From Allacma fusca (taxonomy: Eukaryota > Arthropoda > Collembola > Symphypleona > Sminthuridae): a DNA stretch of 64,000 nt. The stretch is from positions 75,193,067 to 75,257,066 of the forward strand of contig OX359245.1 of assembly GCA_947179485.1 (NCBI GenBank), given 5' to 3'. How positions within the stretch are numbered: position 1 is the stretch's first letter; each line of letters begins with the position of its first letter. Under the pieces are notes generated by a model that made no database searches, had not been told where the DNA came from, and worked only from the letters and a program-made list of their open reading frames with translations. Below are positions 31,425 to 43,019 of this stretch, piece by piece. Both the position numbers and the translations under genes were made by a program.

Positions 31425-32898
31425 ATGATTCCGAATATACACGGGAAGTTTCTAGTTGCTTTTCTCTTAATGGCCACGTACCAGTTTTGTCACGTAAGTT
31501 CCGTTCAAATAAAATATCATTATCCCTATTTCGACAGAAAAGACTTTTCACTAGACAGCTGTGTAAAATACAAGTGGGTTACAACGGCGCATGCTTATAA
31601 CGGTATAAAATTCTGCCATATGTAGCTGTCTTACATGGCTGTGCTGTGTGCACTGCCATTGAGTTGTGGCAGGGATGGCATTGTTTTAAAAATCGAACTT
31701 TAACGGACCTGATATAAAACAGTCGTTTAAAGACGCGCTATTCAGTAACCTTTGTAGACTATTGTAAGGAGGTTATGCTGGAAAAAATTTGAAGTAGAGT
31801 CTCTAGTTTTGCCAATTTTGTTCTGTATAGGCACAAAACCCGCCCGTAACCCAGACGGACGTTTGGACATACAATTACAATTGGAATAATAATAATAAAG
31901 ATGAGACCAGCACCAAGTCCACTGGGAGTGCCAGTTGGCAAATCGGAAATCAGGCAACCCCTCCAGGTTGTCTCTTCGGAGTTTGCCTACCCCCCCAACC
32001 AGTGGCTGTTCCAACTGCAGTTCAGGACATCCAGCGCCCCCCTTGTTTCTGCCGTCCTCAAGTCTGTAATGGCTGCGCTCCTTGGGCCATCAATCCCTTA
32101 GCGGTCTTCGGTGGTCAACCAAAACAAGCTCAGGAGCCTTTGGAGTTGGTCCAAGGATGTAATCGAGAAATGCCTTGCATTGAAACCAGTCCTTGCTCAA
32201 ATTGTAACCCGGGAGTTCATCCCTACGACCAGTGCATTTGCTACGGTCCAGGAGTCTGCGTCTGCTTCTTGTACCAGGCTCAGGTTGTGGTGCCGGGTAT
32301 GCAAGCCCCAGGGATGGCACCAGGTGCCCATGTGCAGGGTGTACCAGGCATGCAAATGCAAGGCAATATACCGAACCAGGCCCTGTCACCATGGCAATCC
32401 AAACCCCCTTGCTTCTGCCAACCTGCCATATGTCAAAATTGTATTGATATCGAGCCCGTTAGTGTCATCCAAGGGATCGTTGACTACGGAGATCAGAGAG
32501 CGGTCTCAGTAAGTCATGGCTGCGACTGGAACCTAAAATGCGAACCAACCCCGGCCTGTCCAGTCTGCAATACTAAGCAGTACGACCAATGTATTTGCTA
32601 CGGTCGGCATTTATGCACTTGTTGGTTCGCTCCGGTCAAACCACCGTGCTACTGCACTGCGGCCGTCTGTAACAAATGTTACGTAGGTCCGGGATTCCCA
32701 GCTCAAATCATCGACAACAGAGGGCAGAGTAGTCACAAGCCCATTACTATTGCTACTGGATGTGATCCGACCCAGCCCTGTTGGTCCAAGCCTGACTGCA
32801 GAGGATGCACCAAAAACGACCTGAAATTTGAAAGCTGTGTTTACTTCGGACCTGGCTTGAACGCCTGCTTCAAAGGACGCGCTGGTTACTACGGTTAA
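31425..32898 (+). CDS. Secreted cysteine-rich three-repeat protein, two exons, 378 aa
   Basis: Exon 1 (31425-31493) encodes a signal peptide (KFLVAFLLMATYQFCH); exon 2 (31831-32898) joins in phase and ends in TAA. After a short Asn/Thr/Ser-rich linker, three diverged repeats of about 80-100 residues follow. Each opens with a PPCFC or PPCYC box (RPPCFCRPQVCNGCAPW, KPPCFCQPAICQNCIDI, KPPCYCTAAVCNKCYVG). Each also has a GC-x-x-x-x-x-C half and a closing (Q)CICYGP-like box. Between repeats 1 and 2 is a Pro/Gly/Met-rich spacer (MQAPGMAPGAH). Conserved cysteines imply an extracellular disulfide-rich protein, perhaps structural (cuticle, eggshell, secretion). I do not recognise the family. An AATAAA lies near 32980. 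Confidence 0.85.
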
Positions 32899-33472
32899 GG
32901 GGATAAGGATAATTTTCTTCTTGGAACTAGTATTATTGGAAATTTTATGTAACAAATTCCGGTCACTTGTGACCATGAAATAAATAATACTTGTACAACA
33001 CATTTTAATTCATAATTGTAGCATACATATGTTACACTCTATTATTAGGAAACTCAGGGATAGCATAAAAATTTAAAGCAATTTTGGTTACCTATTTCAA
33101 ATTGTTATTTATTTATTTTTCTTTTAGAAAATCTGAAGTAGTTCATGGCATATCCTATAAAAGCCATTTTAAATTACCTAACCCTACTATCCCTATCTCC
33201 ATCGTTTAAGACAATTTTATCACAAATCAAACAGATACATCACTTAAGATATTATTTTAAATATACTTCACCGAGTTCTAACAAGAAGCGTAAATTCCTC
33301 AGCTTCTGTGGCAAAAGACAAAAGAATGAATAAGAAGACTTATAAAAAACGCAATAATTATTGTAATCCAGAAACTGACGCATGGGCATGCGTAAGGTTG
33401 TTTCTCATGGTTGCTTTTTGCTTGAATACTTGCTGAGGTCGAGTTTTAAACTTTCAGATTGCCCATATTACA
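32899..33472. other. Convergent intergenic region
   Basis: Short 3' region shared by the cysteine-rich gene (plus) and FKBP copy A (minus). A 62-codon plus-strand ORF at 33145-33333 lacks any supporting feature and is left out. Confidence 0.5.
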
Positions 33473-34787
33473 CTAAAACTCGTTGTGTCGGGGTATGAAC
33501 ATCTCCTTGTATTCGATTAAACCATCTCCGTTTCTATCCTCTTTCTCAAAAAACTGTTCCAACAAATCGTCACGCTCTGAAATCAATTTGGGGTCCACTT
33601 CATTGTCATCAAGTACATTCCCATTTGTGTCAGTCATTTCGAAATGCTTTTGCAAGTAGAATTTAACCTTTGGACACAAAATACGCACAAAGTGAACCCG
33701 TTGTTAAGATTAGAGATTTTAGATTTATTTATTTTTCTCACCTCATCCCTGGAGAGTTTCTTGTCGAAATTGGAGTCAATCTCCTTAAAAAATTCCTCCT
33801 TATTAGGAACATTTTTGTCAATTTCAAGGAGCTCGATGTGGTACAATAAATCGTATCCTATAGAAATTCATAATTCTTGTTTAACATGTCAAAGATGACC
33901 TGACATTTTCAGATGGTTCTTAAGGGTGGGGTTTAACTCTCTAAGCCAATAATTTGTACGGGATACAATTTAACATAGAGACATATTCGTTTAAATGCGC
34001 AAAGCAACCGGTTAGCTCTGTAAAGCCTATCTCCCTTTGAAATGGGAAATTAAATTACATAAATATTTTTGAAACAGTTTTGCAATATTGACCCACCAGA
34101 AGGTGCCAGGAATTCGTAGCCTGGCCGTGCCACAACTAAATGTTTAGGAACGATTATGGTCCGTTTCTCTCCGACACACATGTCAAGAAGTTCTGTGTCC
34201 CAAGCCGCTATAGCTTCATTCATTCCTAGTCGAAATGAAACGGGTGTGTTTCGGTCCCTGCTGTAAGAGTTCATGTAAATAGGAAATTACTGGATATCCT
34301 CATAAATGTTCAGAAATAGTCCTATCCACTGTAAGAGCCAAAACTAATTTGACAAGTTCCCAATTTCATCAAAGATAATTCTCCCCACAGAAGTGCAATA
34401 TTAAATTTGACTCAAAATCTAATTATGCTCCTTGTAAGGATTCTATTCTTGAAAAATTGTACTGAAAGTGGTTTTAAACTCAGAAACAAATACATTGTCA
34501 GCACATGACACTTCCTTTATAGTATTAGAGACCCCTGAAGGCTGCTGAGAATTAAATTCCGCACGATAAAGAGTACTGATTATGAATTGCGGCGAATACC
34601 TGGAATCAAAGGCTTTGAAATCTAATAAGAAACCCTTGTAATGCACAACCAGGCGATTATGAACTTCGGATTTAATTGTGCAGTTTTCCGGCATGAACGT
34701 AGTTCCAGATATCAGGTAGGGAATAAATTTTCCCGTTGTTAGAGTTAACATTAAACCTAGGAATATTTGTAGAAGGTAGATGTCCAT
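33473..34787 (-). CDS. FKBP14-like ER prolyl isomerase with EF-hands, copy A (220 aa)
   Basis: Four exons: 34787-34600, 34260-34097, 33857-33742, 33667-33473; phases 2, 1, 0 as in all sister copies. Signal peptide (LLQIFLGLMLTLTTG), then an FKBP domain with the family box DMCVGEKRTIIVP. Two EF-hand loops follow, DSNFDKKLSRDE and DRNGDGLIEYKE, and the C-terminus RHNEF ends in a KDEL-like HNEF. This domain order is that of FKBP14/FKBP22, an ER-lumenal collagen-folding isomerase. The FKBP pocket is diverged: the usual VIKGWDxGL is here AIAAWDTEL, so catalytic activity is doubtful. Exon 2 could end a few bases differently (donor GTGGGT). Confidence 0.85.
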
Positions 34788-35569
34788 TTTTTGCTAGAAT
34801 TTCAGAATCCTCTTGGACCCAATTAAGCTGATTGTGAGGGGGGAAAATTGTAACACTGTACGAGTATAAGGACTTGTATTTTTACATCAAATGTCAAAAT
34901 GTAACCATAAAGTAGAAGTTTATTCCATTTTTGCAAACTTTCTTAGGGATTAATTAATTACTTTAAACTGTAGGGAGCAGCACAGCGGGCTGGGTTTAAT
35001 TTGCCCCCTCTGGATTCTTGCAATTTTGAGGATTGTTCTCACAAGTAGACAGCGGTTATGCGTTGGGCTTAAAAAGAATGGGATCGTATAGTAAAACCCA
35101 TGGAACTAACTATACGATTGCATAAAATAAATGCCTGAAAAATTATGTTAGGGCATGAAAACTCTGTTTGATTATGTACAAGGTCTTTGCTGTATTGTTA
35201 TACAATTTTACAATTATTTATGATTTTACTGAGACGTCAATTTTTTTATATACAATTAATGGCTGGCCTGAATGTACGCAAACATTAAATCCTCTAATAT
35301 ATGGAGTGTGTAAGTTCATGCTTGCTCCGTGATGACGGCAGATATTATGAGACTTCAATAATTAATTTAATACAAATAACGTTTAATATAAAAAGACAAA
35401 AAGTTCGAATCGGTTTGTTAGGTTACATGGAAACCATGGCTGTAATAATGATTACATATAGAATGTCAAATAAGCTTATTCATAAAATTGACATATTTTC
35501 CTCTTCCAGAAAATCTAACGTTTGTCATTCCAAAGCGTTTTGGTTTGCCCGTTGTTCGCCACACAAAGA
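34788..35569. other. Spacer between FKBP copies A and B
   Basis: Holds the promoter of copy A and the 3' flank of copy B. Bases 35400-35569 recur at 41940-42095 next to the broken copy D, and 35460-35515 recurs near 58925. No separate gene seen. Confidence 0.55.
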
Positions 35570-36715
35570 CTAAAACTCATTGTGATATATTCGGTAGTAT
35601 TCGTTTTGATCGATTACACCGTCTCTATTTACATCGTCTTGCTCGAAAAATTTTGTAAGTATGACGTCTAACTCGAGGAGCATTTTGGCTCTGGCGTCCT
35701 CCTCATTGGCCCCGTCTGCAATTCCTTTTTGTATATCAATTTCCAGATGTTTTTTCAAAAAGACTCTCATCTATTGACAAAAGAATAATGGGATGAATTA
35801 AAATGTATTCTTCGAAAAAATACTTCAAATTTTGTACATACCTATACATATGTATACATATTCATACAACTAATAGTTGATGTCATGTGGACGAGGAAAA
35901 TTACGTTTTTATGCTAATGTAATTAAATGATATGCTCTATGAACTTCTACATTACCTCTCCCTGGGAGAGTTCCTTGTCGAAATTAGAGTCAATCTCCTT
36001 AAAAAAATCCTCTTTGGATGGCATACTTTTGTCAATTTCAAGGAGCTCGATATTATAGAACAAAACGTTTCCTAAAGAAATTAATAGAGTTCTGGAGATA
36101 ATAATTATCTTGGGATTAAATTGATTACATTGAGAGTGTATTAAATGGGAAATTTTGATAATAGAATAAATTAAGTTCTAAACAGTTTTGCTACTTAGTT
36201 AGACTTACCAGCTGGGACCATTTGTTCGTATCCTGGCCTTGCAACAGCTAAATACTCAGGGATCACTACCAGCCGTTTTTCTCCGACACACATGTCAATG
36301 AGGCCTGTGTCCCAAGGCGCTGTCACTTCATTCATTCCTAGCCGAAATGAAAAGGGGGTGTTCCTATCCCGGCTGGAACAGGTCATGTAAATAATAAAAT
36401 AAATTATTTACAAGGATAAGCGCATTCGACATTTTCACTACAAGAAAGAGCGCGCGCTCTGTCAACAAGAGCGCACTTACTTATGAATTATTGCTGCTAT
36501 AATTAGCTAATATTTAATTACCTGGAATCAAAAGTTTTGTTACCAGCGAAGTAACCCGTGTAGTGTACAACGAGGCGATTATGGACTTCGGATTTGATTA
36601 TGCAATTTTCTGGTTGGTACAAAGTTAGAACCATCAGCTCGGGTAAACTTGCACAGTTTCCCGTTGCTAGTGCTGAAATTAAACCTAGAATTATTTGTAG
36701 GGGGTGCGCATCCAT
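35570..36715 (-). CDS. FKBP14-like ER prolyl isomerase with EF-hands, copy B (224 aa)
   Basis: Four exons: 36715-36522, 36372-36209, 36071-35956, 35770-35570, with exactly the same internal exon sizes (164 and 116 nt) as the other copies. Signal peptide, FKBP domain (LVVHYTGYFAGNKTFDS; DMCVGEKRLVVIP), EF-hand loops DSNFDKELSQGE and DVNRDGVIDQNE, C-terminus YHNEF. Closest to copy A, with which it is tandem. The segment after the conserved GEKR box is shorter and different from classical FKBPs (PEYLAVARPGYEQMVPAG), as in copy A. Confidence 0.87.
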
Positions 36716-38050
36716 CTTGGTAGTATTATTTTCAAAAGTGTATTTTATTCAATGACATTGAGCATGTAGTGATCTGTAAGACAACGTGCACGTAAGGAAT
36801 TATATTTCATGTCAAAATGTAATAATAAAAACTTTAAATTCAACTTTTACAAGAAAGCTATACATTTTGTGGGGCCTTTGACGTTTACTATTTTAAGCAG
36901 CACAGCTTACAGGGGTCAAATTTGAAGTATTTTATTGGTAATTGAGATCCCCTGACAAACGTATTTGTTTTTTCAAAAAATTGAAATTATTGTTTATAGA
37001 TTCTCAATCATCAGGCAGCGGACGAAACTGTATTGAAAATTCTGTACGAAAGCTCCCATGATTAAATGTAATTGAACGGCCATGTTATGGGGATTGAGGA
37101 TGCTTGAAGACTGCTATTTTGTGCACATGATTTTGAAATGTATGACTTATTACATTAAAATAGCCAGTACAGGGATATATACAAGGTCCTTACTGTATTG
37201 TTACATAACTTTATAAACAGTCTTAAATTGCTTATTCGGAGTTTCTGTAAACATGGAAGGCTGTCATTAATTTTAACGATTCATATAATTACAAGTTGCT
37301 GTACGAAAACATGGATACTCCAAAATACTTCACATACAGTCCTTAATTTTTTTACACTCGACTATTATCAATTATGTAAGCATTTTATAGGTCGGATATG
37401 ATTTAAAGTAATGGTTCAACCCAGATCCAATTGCCAATTTTTGTACTTTTAAAAGCTGCAGTAAGAAGCAATTTGGTATGTGTGTCAAAATTGAATTATT
37501 TGTGCAATTAAATTGCAACGTTGTATTTTTTTCAAGAAATATTCCTTGAATCAAATTAAACCGACTTCAGGGGACTCGTGAATAATTGATCCTACTTAGA
37601 TTTGATAATTCATTTATTCATATGAGTTGAAACATCGGCATGATCATTATTAATTACCAATAAACTCATGAACAAACACCAGATAATAAATCGAATGAAA
37701 ACTCATTAAGCCAAGAATTAAATCTGGTCTTGGAATAAAATTGAGGTTATATTTTCTATAATATGCAATTTAACGGATTGTCGAAAATTACAGGAAATTT
37801 ATGTTCACAAGGCTGACAGTTACTTACAGAAACATACCTACATATATATGCAGATACATATGTACATGAATCCTTGCAGATACTAAACTCATGAATTACG
37901 GTTGTAAAATCTCTGGTTTGGGAACGTAACAGAATTGAATGTTTTACCAAAACTGCAAGTCTGGCTGAAACTATGAATCAATACAGAATTACCCCTTGTA
38001 ACCGTGTATGCGTTTGGTTCAATAAAAAGTTAAAGTAATTATCACGTACA
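36716..38050. other. Duplicated intergenic block (copy at about 59020-60120)
   Basis: Upstream of FKBP B. Large parts recur in the same orientation at 59020-60120 (for example GTGCACGTAAGGAATTA at 36785 and 59070, and the CCAATAAACTCATGAACAAA-like stretch at 37658 and 59890). No gene is supported. Confidence 0.6.
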
Positions 38051-38170
38051 TATCAAATCGTACACTTTCAATGACAAAATTTCAAGTCGACGGGGTGTCG
38101 TTCTAGGGAGAGTCGACAGGAATAAAATTTTAAATCAATAAAGATAGAATAAAATCAATAAAACATTACC

Positions 38171-38553
38171 AGACAGACTGATGTTAATTCTGACCAGCTA
38201 GTCTCCCCAGAAAAGAGGTTATACCGCAATTTAACTGCTCTTTAAGTTTAAATAAAATTATTGTAATCAAAATAATCATGTCCATCGAATTTAAATAGCC
38301 TTTAATCAATTAATGTAGATACATATAAGAAAATAAATTATTGGAATTCCTGAATCAGATGATCATTTACATCAAGAAACGAGTCGAAGGGAGAAAAGCC
38401 GAAGGGACGGATATTAAAGTAAGCGAAAGTGATCGAGTAATGCTGGAAAATCCCGAAAAAATTACTGAAATTGTTTTCCAGGAACATGACGCAGACAAGG
38501 ATGGATTCAACTCCCACAGCGAATTTTTCAATCGTTCCAAACACGAGTTATAA
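38171..38553 (+). pseudogene. FKBP14-like copy C, 5'-deleted
   Basis: Only the second half of exon 3 (38171-38218) and exon 4 (38359-38553) remain. They would encode an intact second EF-hand (DADKDGFNSHSE, with Asn for the usual hydrophobic residue) and the C-terminus SKHEL. Directly upstream is the promoter-region sequence found before copy E, joined at ACATTACCA to the middle of exon 3, so exons 1, 2 and half of exon 3 were removed by one deletion. Confidence 0.85.
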
Positions 38554-39409
38554 ATCAAACGACGGAATCAGATCTGACTTCAAATAATATACAGTACTAA
38601 TTATGTGAATAGTAAGATAAAAATATTAAAATGCGTAACTAAATTCTTTTTGAGGCCACAGGAGTGCTGTATAAATGGTTGAGGGAAAATTGTTGATAAA
38701 AGTGTACCTTCTTTATAATTTACATTCAATTGATTTTTGTATTTGTAGGAAATATTGAGTATTTGACATAACATTTAATTTAAGTTTGCCAACAGGATCT
38801 ACCTAGTAATTACAAATAGAGCAAAGGTTTCGTGATTGTCACAAACAGTTTATATATATATTTTTTTATTTATAATTACTGTAACTAAAACGACGCCTAA
38901 AAGTTAATTGCATGTGTTTATAGCTCCTCACGGGTAGACTGGTTATCCGAACCGTCTTCTCGAATTGTACGGTCAAATTCCCGCTGCACCCTGACTTACA
39001 GGAAAAACTCGATATAACGGATGGCTCTACAACGGATATTTAGTTACACCGGACAGATTCGTTTGTCCCGGCAAGCCTCCCATATAACCAATGCTAAAAA
39101 TATTGCATACAACGGACATTTGTATACCGAAAATTTAGTTATAACATAAAAATGGAAAGGAAGGCAGAATAATTTGTTCGTGATTACTACGACTACAATA
39201 GAATTTTAGAAATACAAAAGAAAGACATTTCAACGTATTCTGTGGAACAACTATGAACCGCACAAGGGACAAATGAATTAATTTACTCAAATGGTTGAAT
39301 GATTCAGAATTTTCGGAAATTCTCCAGAAAGTAACATTTGTAATCTTGAGCATTCCAGGAACTTACGTAACTGTGGGAAGACTTCTCTGCATTGCGTTTA
39401 AGTTAAAAC
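38554..39409. other. 3' flank of FKBP C with a chemoreceptor tail remnant and an old repeat
   Basis: Bases 38860-38915 match the 3' end of the chemoreceptor copies (minus strand) and then stop, so the rest of that gene is lost. Bases 39000-39140 read like an old pogo-type repeat (GATATAACGGATGG, ACAACGGACATTTG). Bases 39135-40060 recur inverted at about 62860-63250. Confidence 0.5.
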
Positions 39410-39933
39410 CAGGCATGTGTAACATCGTGTAGGATTCCCATAAGGGACGTCCCGTGATGAGGACAAAAGTGTCCCCTCAGGCTATTTCCGAAATACTGTG
39501 TTTAAGTCAAAACCGACAACGCGATTGTGTTCCACACCATACTAGGAGCTTAAATAATTTGTTTTGGCCCTTTTGGGTACGAGGACACCCGGCTTAGGTT
39601 AGGATGGTTAGATCACGGTAACTGCCGTTTGTGTTGGCCAATTAGGACCAAACAAAATGCAAACCCACTTATGGCACATAGTCTGTTGCTTTACTGCTAA
39701 CATAAATATCCGGCGGGTACCGGAACCGGGTAATACAATACCCAGTATTCATAAGTGCTCAAAAATTATTGACTTCCGCTGCAGCAATATTTTTTTATGA
39801 TTGCTAAGCGACAGACTATTTTCCTGCCAATGGTATCCGTTCATTGTACCCGTGTTTTATAATACCCGGCCGAATATCGGGTATTGAATTACCCGTCCCC
39901 AATAATAATCCTACACGATGTTACACATGCCTG
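39410..39933. mobile_element. hAT-type element, CCGGGTA family, 524 bp
   Basis: Ends CAGGCATGTGTAACATCGTG and its inverse, matching over about 27 bp, with an exact 8-bp duplication GTTAAAAC (39402-39409, 39934-39941). Contains GGGTACCGG and CCGGGTATTG words. The inverted duplicate near 62985 lacks the element. Confidence 0.93.
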
Positions 39934-40229
39934 GTTAAAACTATTACCTCGGTCGACTACCGGAGGAATCCCTGCAAAACGTGTTGTTTGTTCGGGTAAA
40001 CAAACAGTTTAAATGACAAAAATTACAATACATTATTGGTTACGTGTATAGAATCGATAGATAACAATTTTGAATGAGTGCTAGAAAAATAAGTATCACG
40101 TGTAATCACGTACGTAATTATTAAACTTAGTATTGTACACGGGCTTCAAAAATATTCTTTGCAACTCACTCGCTGTCAGTAATACTTGTCGTAGCCAAAT
40201 CTGTGCGATTGTAAAACTTTACCGCAAGA

Positions 40230-41552
40230 ATGCTGTCAGTGCATGAGTTAAAGCTGAATTTAATCTTTCTGGAATTTTATTCTAGGGTTAATCTGCTCCC
40301 TGTAAATGTAAATAAAAATACGGGGAAGCTAAAGCCCTGCAGCTCGACACGTCAGAAGATCTGGAATGTACTCTACGGTTGCTTCGTTTGTCACACAATT
40401 TTCGTGACGACCCGTTTTTCCCAGTCCTTGACTCAACCTGAGTTTCTGGCTTCCCCGAATTTGTCCTTCAATTTTTTCTTCACTTTTGGTTTCTTCCTAG
40501 CTGCATTTTGCTATGGGGTATTTTTTGTCCGCTGGCCAGGAACAACCCTCACAATTTTCAATGAATTATTTACAACTTCAGGTATAAGTAAGGGACACCG
40601 TTAGTACAAAACTAGTAATTTCTATCGTCTTGTTAAGTTTCGTAAAAATATCAACAAAATCACTTTTATTCCAGAAAACAAAAATTTTAACTGGCGCAAA
40701 TACACGCTTCAGGAGCTTTTAGCTATCTTTGTGTCAGCCATTCCCTGCTGCTTGGGATCTTTTTACATTCCGATGTACCTGCAGGAGCCTAACTTACTCT
40801 TTCGTTATTTCTCCCTCCTGACCTCGAATCAACAGTCGGATACCTCTTTTTTCCTGACCTGCTTGACCCTTGAGTCCGTATTTGGAGCACTTCTTCTGCC
40901 CATTTACAGCTTCTGTTTTTTTGTACAGCTTGCTTTCTTCCTGAAATTATTTTCTGTAATTAAGGAGCAAATGGATTTACTTAGGTGAGGACAGGTTTCT
41001 TTCAAAGGGTCAAATAATTAATCCTCCTGAGAATTTAGCACGCAAATACATCTTTGCGAATGTATTTATAGAAACAGCGATGGAAGAATTCATTTGGGAT
41101 TGGTAGACGCCTTGAAAGCTTGCCGAAGAATTCAAATTTTAACGGAATTATTTAGCCAAAACTTTGCAAGCGTCATATTTTTGTTCAAACTACTTTGCAT
41201 AAGTAGCGCCGTCCTGAATTTATTCTCCGCCTGCCGTCACTGGTATCAAAACCCCATAATTGCTGGGATTAATGCTGGGTTTGCCTTGAACTGTATATTC
41301 GTATTTAATGTGATGTACGACAATGCTTTTTGCATCCCAAACAAGATGAGGGAACTGAAGGAAGAGATACGCTTGCAAACAATGACCTTAAAAGGGGACC
41401 CATTTTGCAAGATGTTTCGAAGGCAGTTAGTATCCGTTCCGAATGTAGCTGTGAAAGTAGGGGATTTCCACTCATTCGAGCGGATCTCAACTCCGAACAT
41501 GATCGACTTCACGGCGAGGAATACTTTGTCATTGCTTATCGCCTTCAAGTAA
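40230..41552 (+). CDS. Seven-transmembrane chemoreceptor (gustatory/odorant receptor type), 380 aa
   Basis: Three exons, 40230-40581, 40675-40984, 41072-41552, joined in phases 1 and 2. The protein is strongly hydrophobic with segments such as FFFTFGFFLAAFCYGVFF, LLAIFVSAIPCCLGSFYI, VFGALLLPIYSFCFFVQLAF, SVIFLFKLLCISSAV and GFALNCIFVFNVMY. The last exon ends VGDFHSFERISTPNMIDFTA.., resembling the C-terminal helix of arthropod gustatory and odorant receptors, ligand-gated cation channels of sensory neurons. About 380 aa is the family's usual length. Ligand unknown. It is the only undamaged receptor among four copies here. Confidence 0.75.
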
Positions 41553-42095
41553 AAGATGGACCAAATTAACTTTGAGGCTTTGTTGTAGTTGCAACTTTGG
41601 AGTGCATAAGCTGTTCTTGTGGACAAGTACGAAAGCTTTGCGTTATCTACAATCACTAGGTAAATCCGGATGGCAAAGGTAAATTAAATGTAATGTAATA
41701 TACTCAATATTTCCTGTAGATACAAAATAAATCAATTGAATGTAATTTACATAAAAAAATTAAAGTGCACTTTAATCAACCATTTTGCTGCAGCCATTTA
41801 GACATTACCCCTGTGACCTTAACAAGAATTAAGTTACGAATTTTAATTTTTTTTATCGTTCTATAAATACTACTAATACTGTATAAAGTTTGAAGCCAGA
41901 TCTGATTCTGCCGTTTTGTACCAATATTGTAACAAAAACGAAAAAAGTTCGAATCTTTTTGTTAGGTTACATGGAGACCATGGCTGTAATAATAATTACG
42001 CATAGAATGTCAAAGCTTAATCATAAAATTGACATATTTTCCTCTTCTAGGAAATCTAACGTTTGTCAATACAAAGCGTTTTGGTTTGCCCGTTG
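41553..42095. other. 3' flank of the receptor fused to the 3' flank of FKBP D
   Basis: Bases 41650-41935 match, in inverse, the 3' flank shared by FKBP copies C, E and F, but no E/F-type FKBP follows. At about 41935 (AAAAAGTTCGAATC) it switches to the B-type 3' flank. An FKBP gene has been lost at this junction. Confidence 0.6.
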
Positions 42096-42998
42096 CAGTG
42101 CATCGCATGGGTACAAAAATGCTGTACCTGCACCTGGACCTGGACCCAAAAAATAGTGGGTACCGGTAAAAATCGTACCCAGACCCGTACCTGATTATAA
42201 GTACCCATTAAATTAATGTTGGTACCTGGACCTGATTATTTTGCAAGTAGTGTGTAATTACCTGTACCTGAATTTTACCCATACCCAAAATACACCCAAT
42301 ATATGGACCTGTACCTGAAAAAAATTCCTGCGTACCTGTACCCAATCAGGTACTTTTAAAAAAATTACTGTAAACGTTTCAAAATAATGATATGCTATTA
42401 TTTACATCACAGCAATTACAAGCTAAAGACAATTCTGCCTCGCCATAATTTTTGCAATACTAGACATCTGCCAGTATTGCCATCTTCAATTAAATCTTCC
42501 ACTTCTAGGTCACCCTCCATAACCACAATATCATTTAACGTCATTTTGACTGAATCACAAGTGGAATTTGTAATTACACGTACTTACTGCTGTCACGTTG
42601 TGCTAAGCAGGTCATAAATCTCTAATGCTTCAAAAATTACTATGCACTCCTGAAAACACGCTGAATAGTAAAATAAATCGTTAGGCTGGAGAGAACCACA
42701 TACTACAATAGATGCCTCGTAAGATAGATATCTGTTCGTAAAAGTACCCACTACTTCAGGTACTAATTTATCAGGTCCAGGTATATTGGAAGCTTGTACC
42801 TGTTCCTGTCAGGTACAACCCAAAAACTTCCAAGTTTGTACCTGGACCCAACACCTGATTTTGTACCCAAAATTTGGGTACATACAGCTAGTACCCATAA
42901 AATACCCATTCAGTTTGGGTACTTAAACAGAGGACCCGTTTCGGACCTGTACCTGGACCCAAATACTCAGGTACTACCCGTACTCATGCGATGCACTG
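42096..42998. mobile_element. hAT-type element, GTACCTG family copy 2, 903 bp
   Basis: Same ends as the element at 19294 (CAGTGCATCGCATGGGTAC), exact 8-bp duplication GCCCGTTG (42088-42095, 42999-43006). Inserted just beyond the stop codon region of FKBP D. The inside has drifted and lost some bases compared with copy 1. Confidence 0.95.
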
Positions 42999-43019
42999 GC
43001 CCGTTGTTCGTCACGGAAA

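Noticed and set aside
32090-32512. Reading frames in other frames and on the other strand of the cysteine-rich gene
   Set aside because: Shadows of a well-supported signal-peptide gene with in-phase intron.
33145-33333. 62-codon plus-strand ORF
   Set aside because: AT-rich, no homology or motif, lies in a convergent 3' region.
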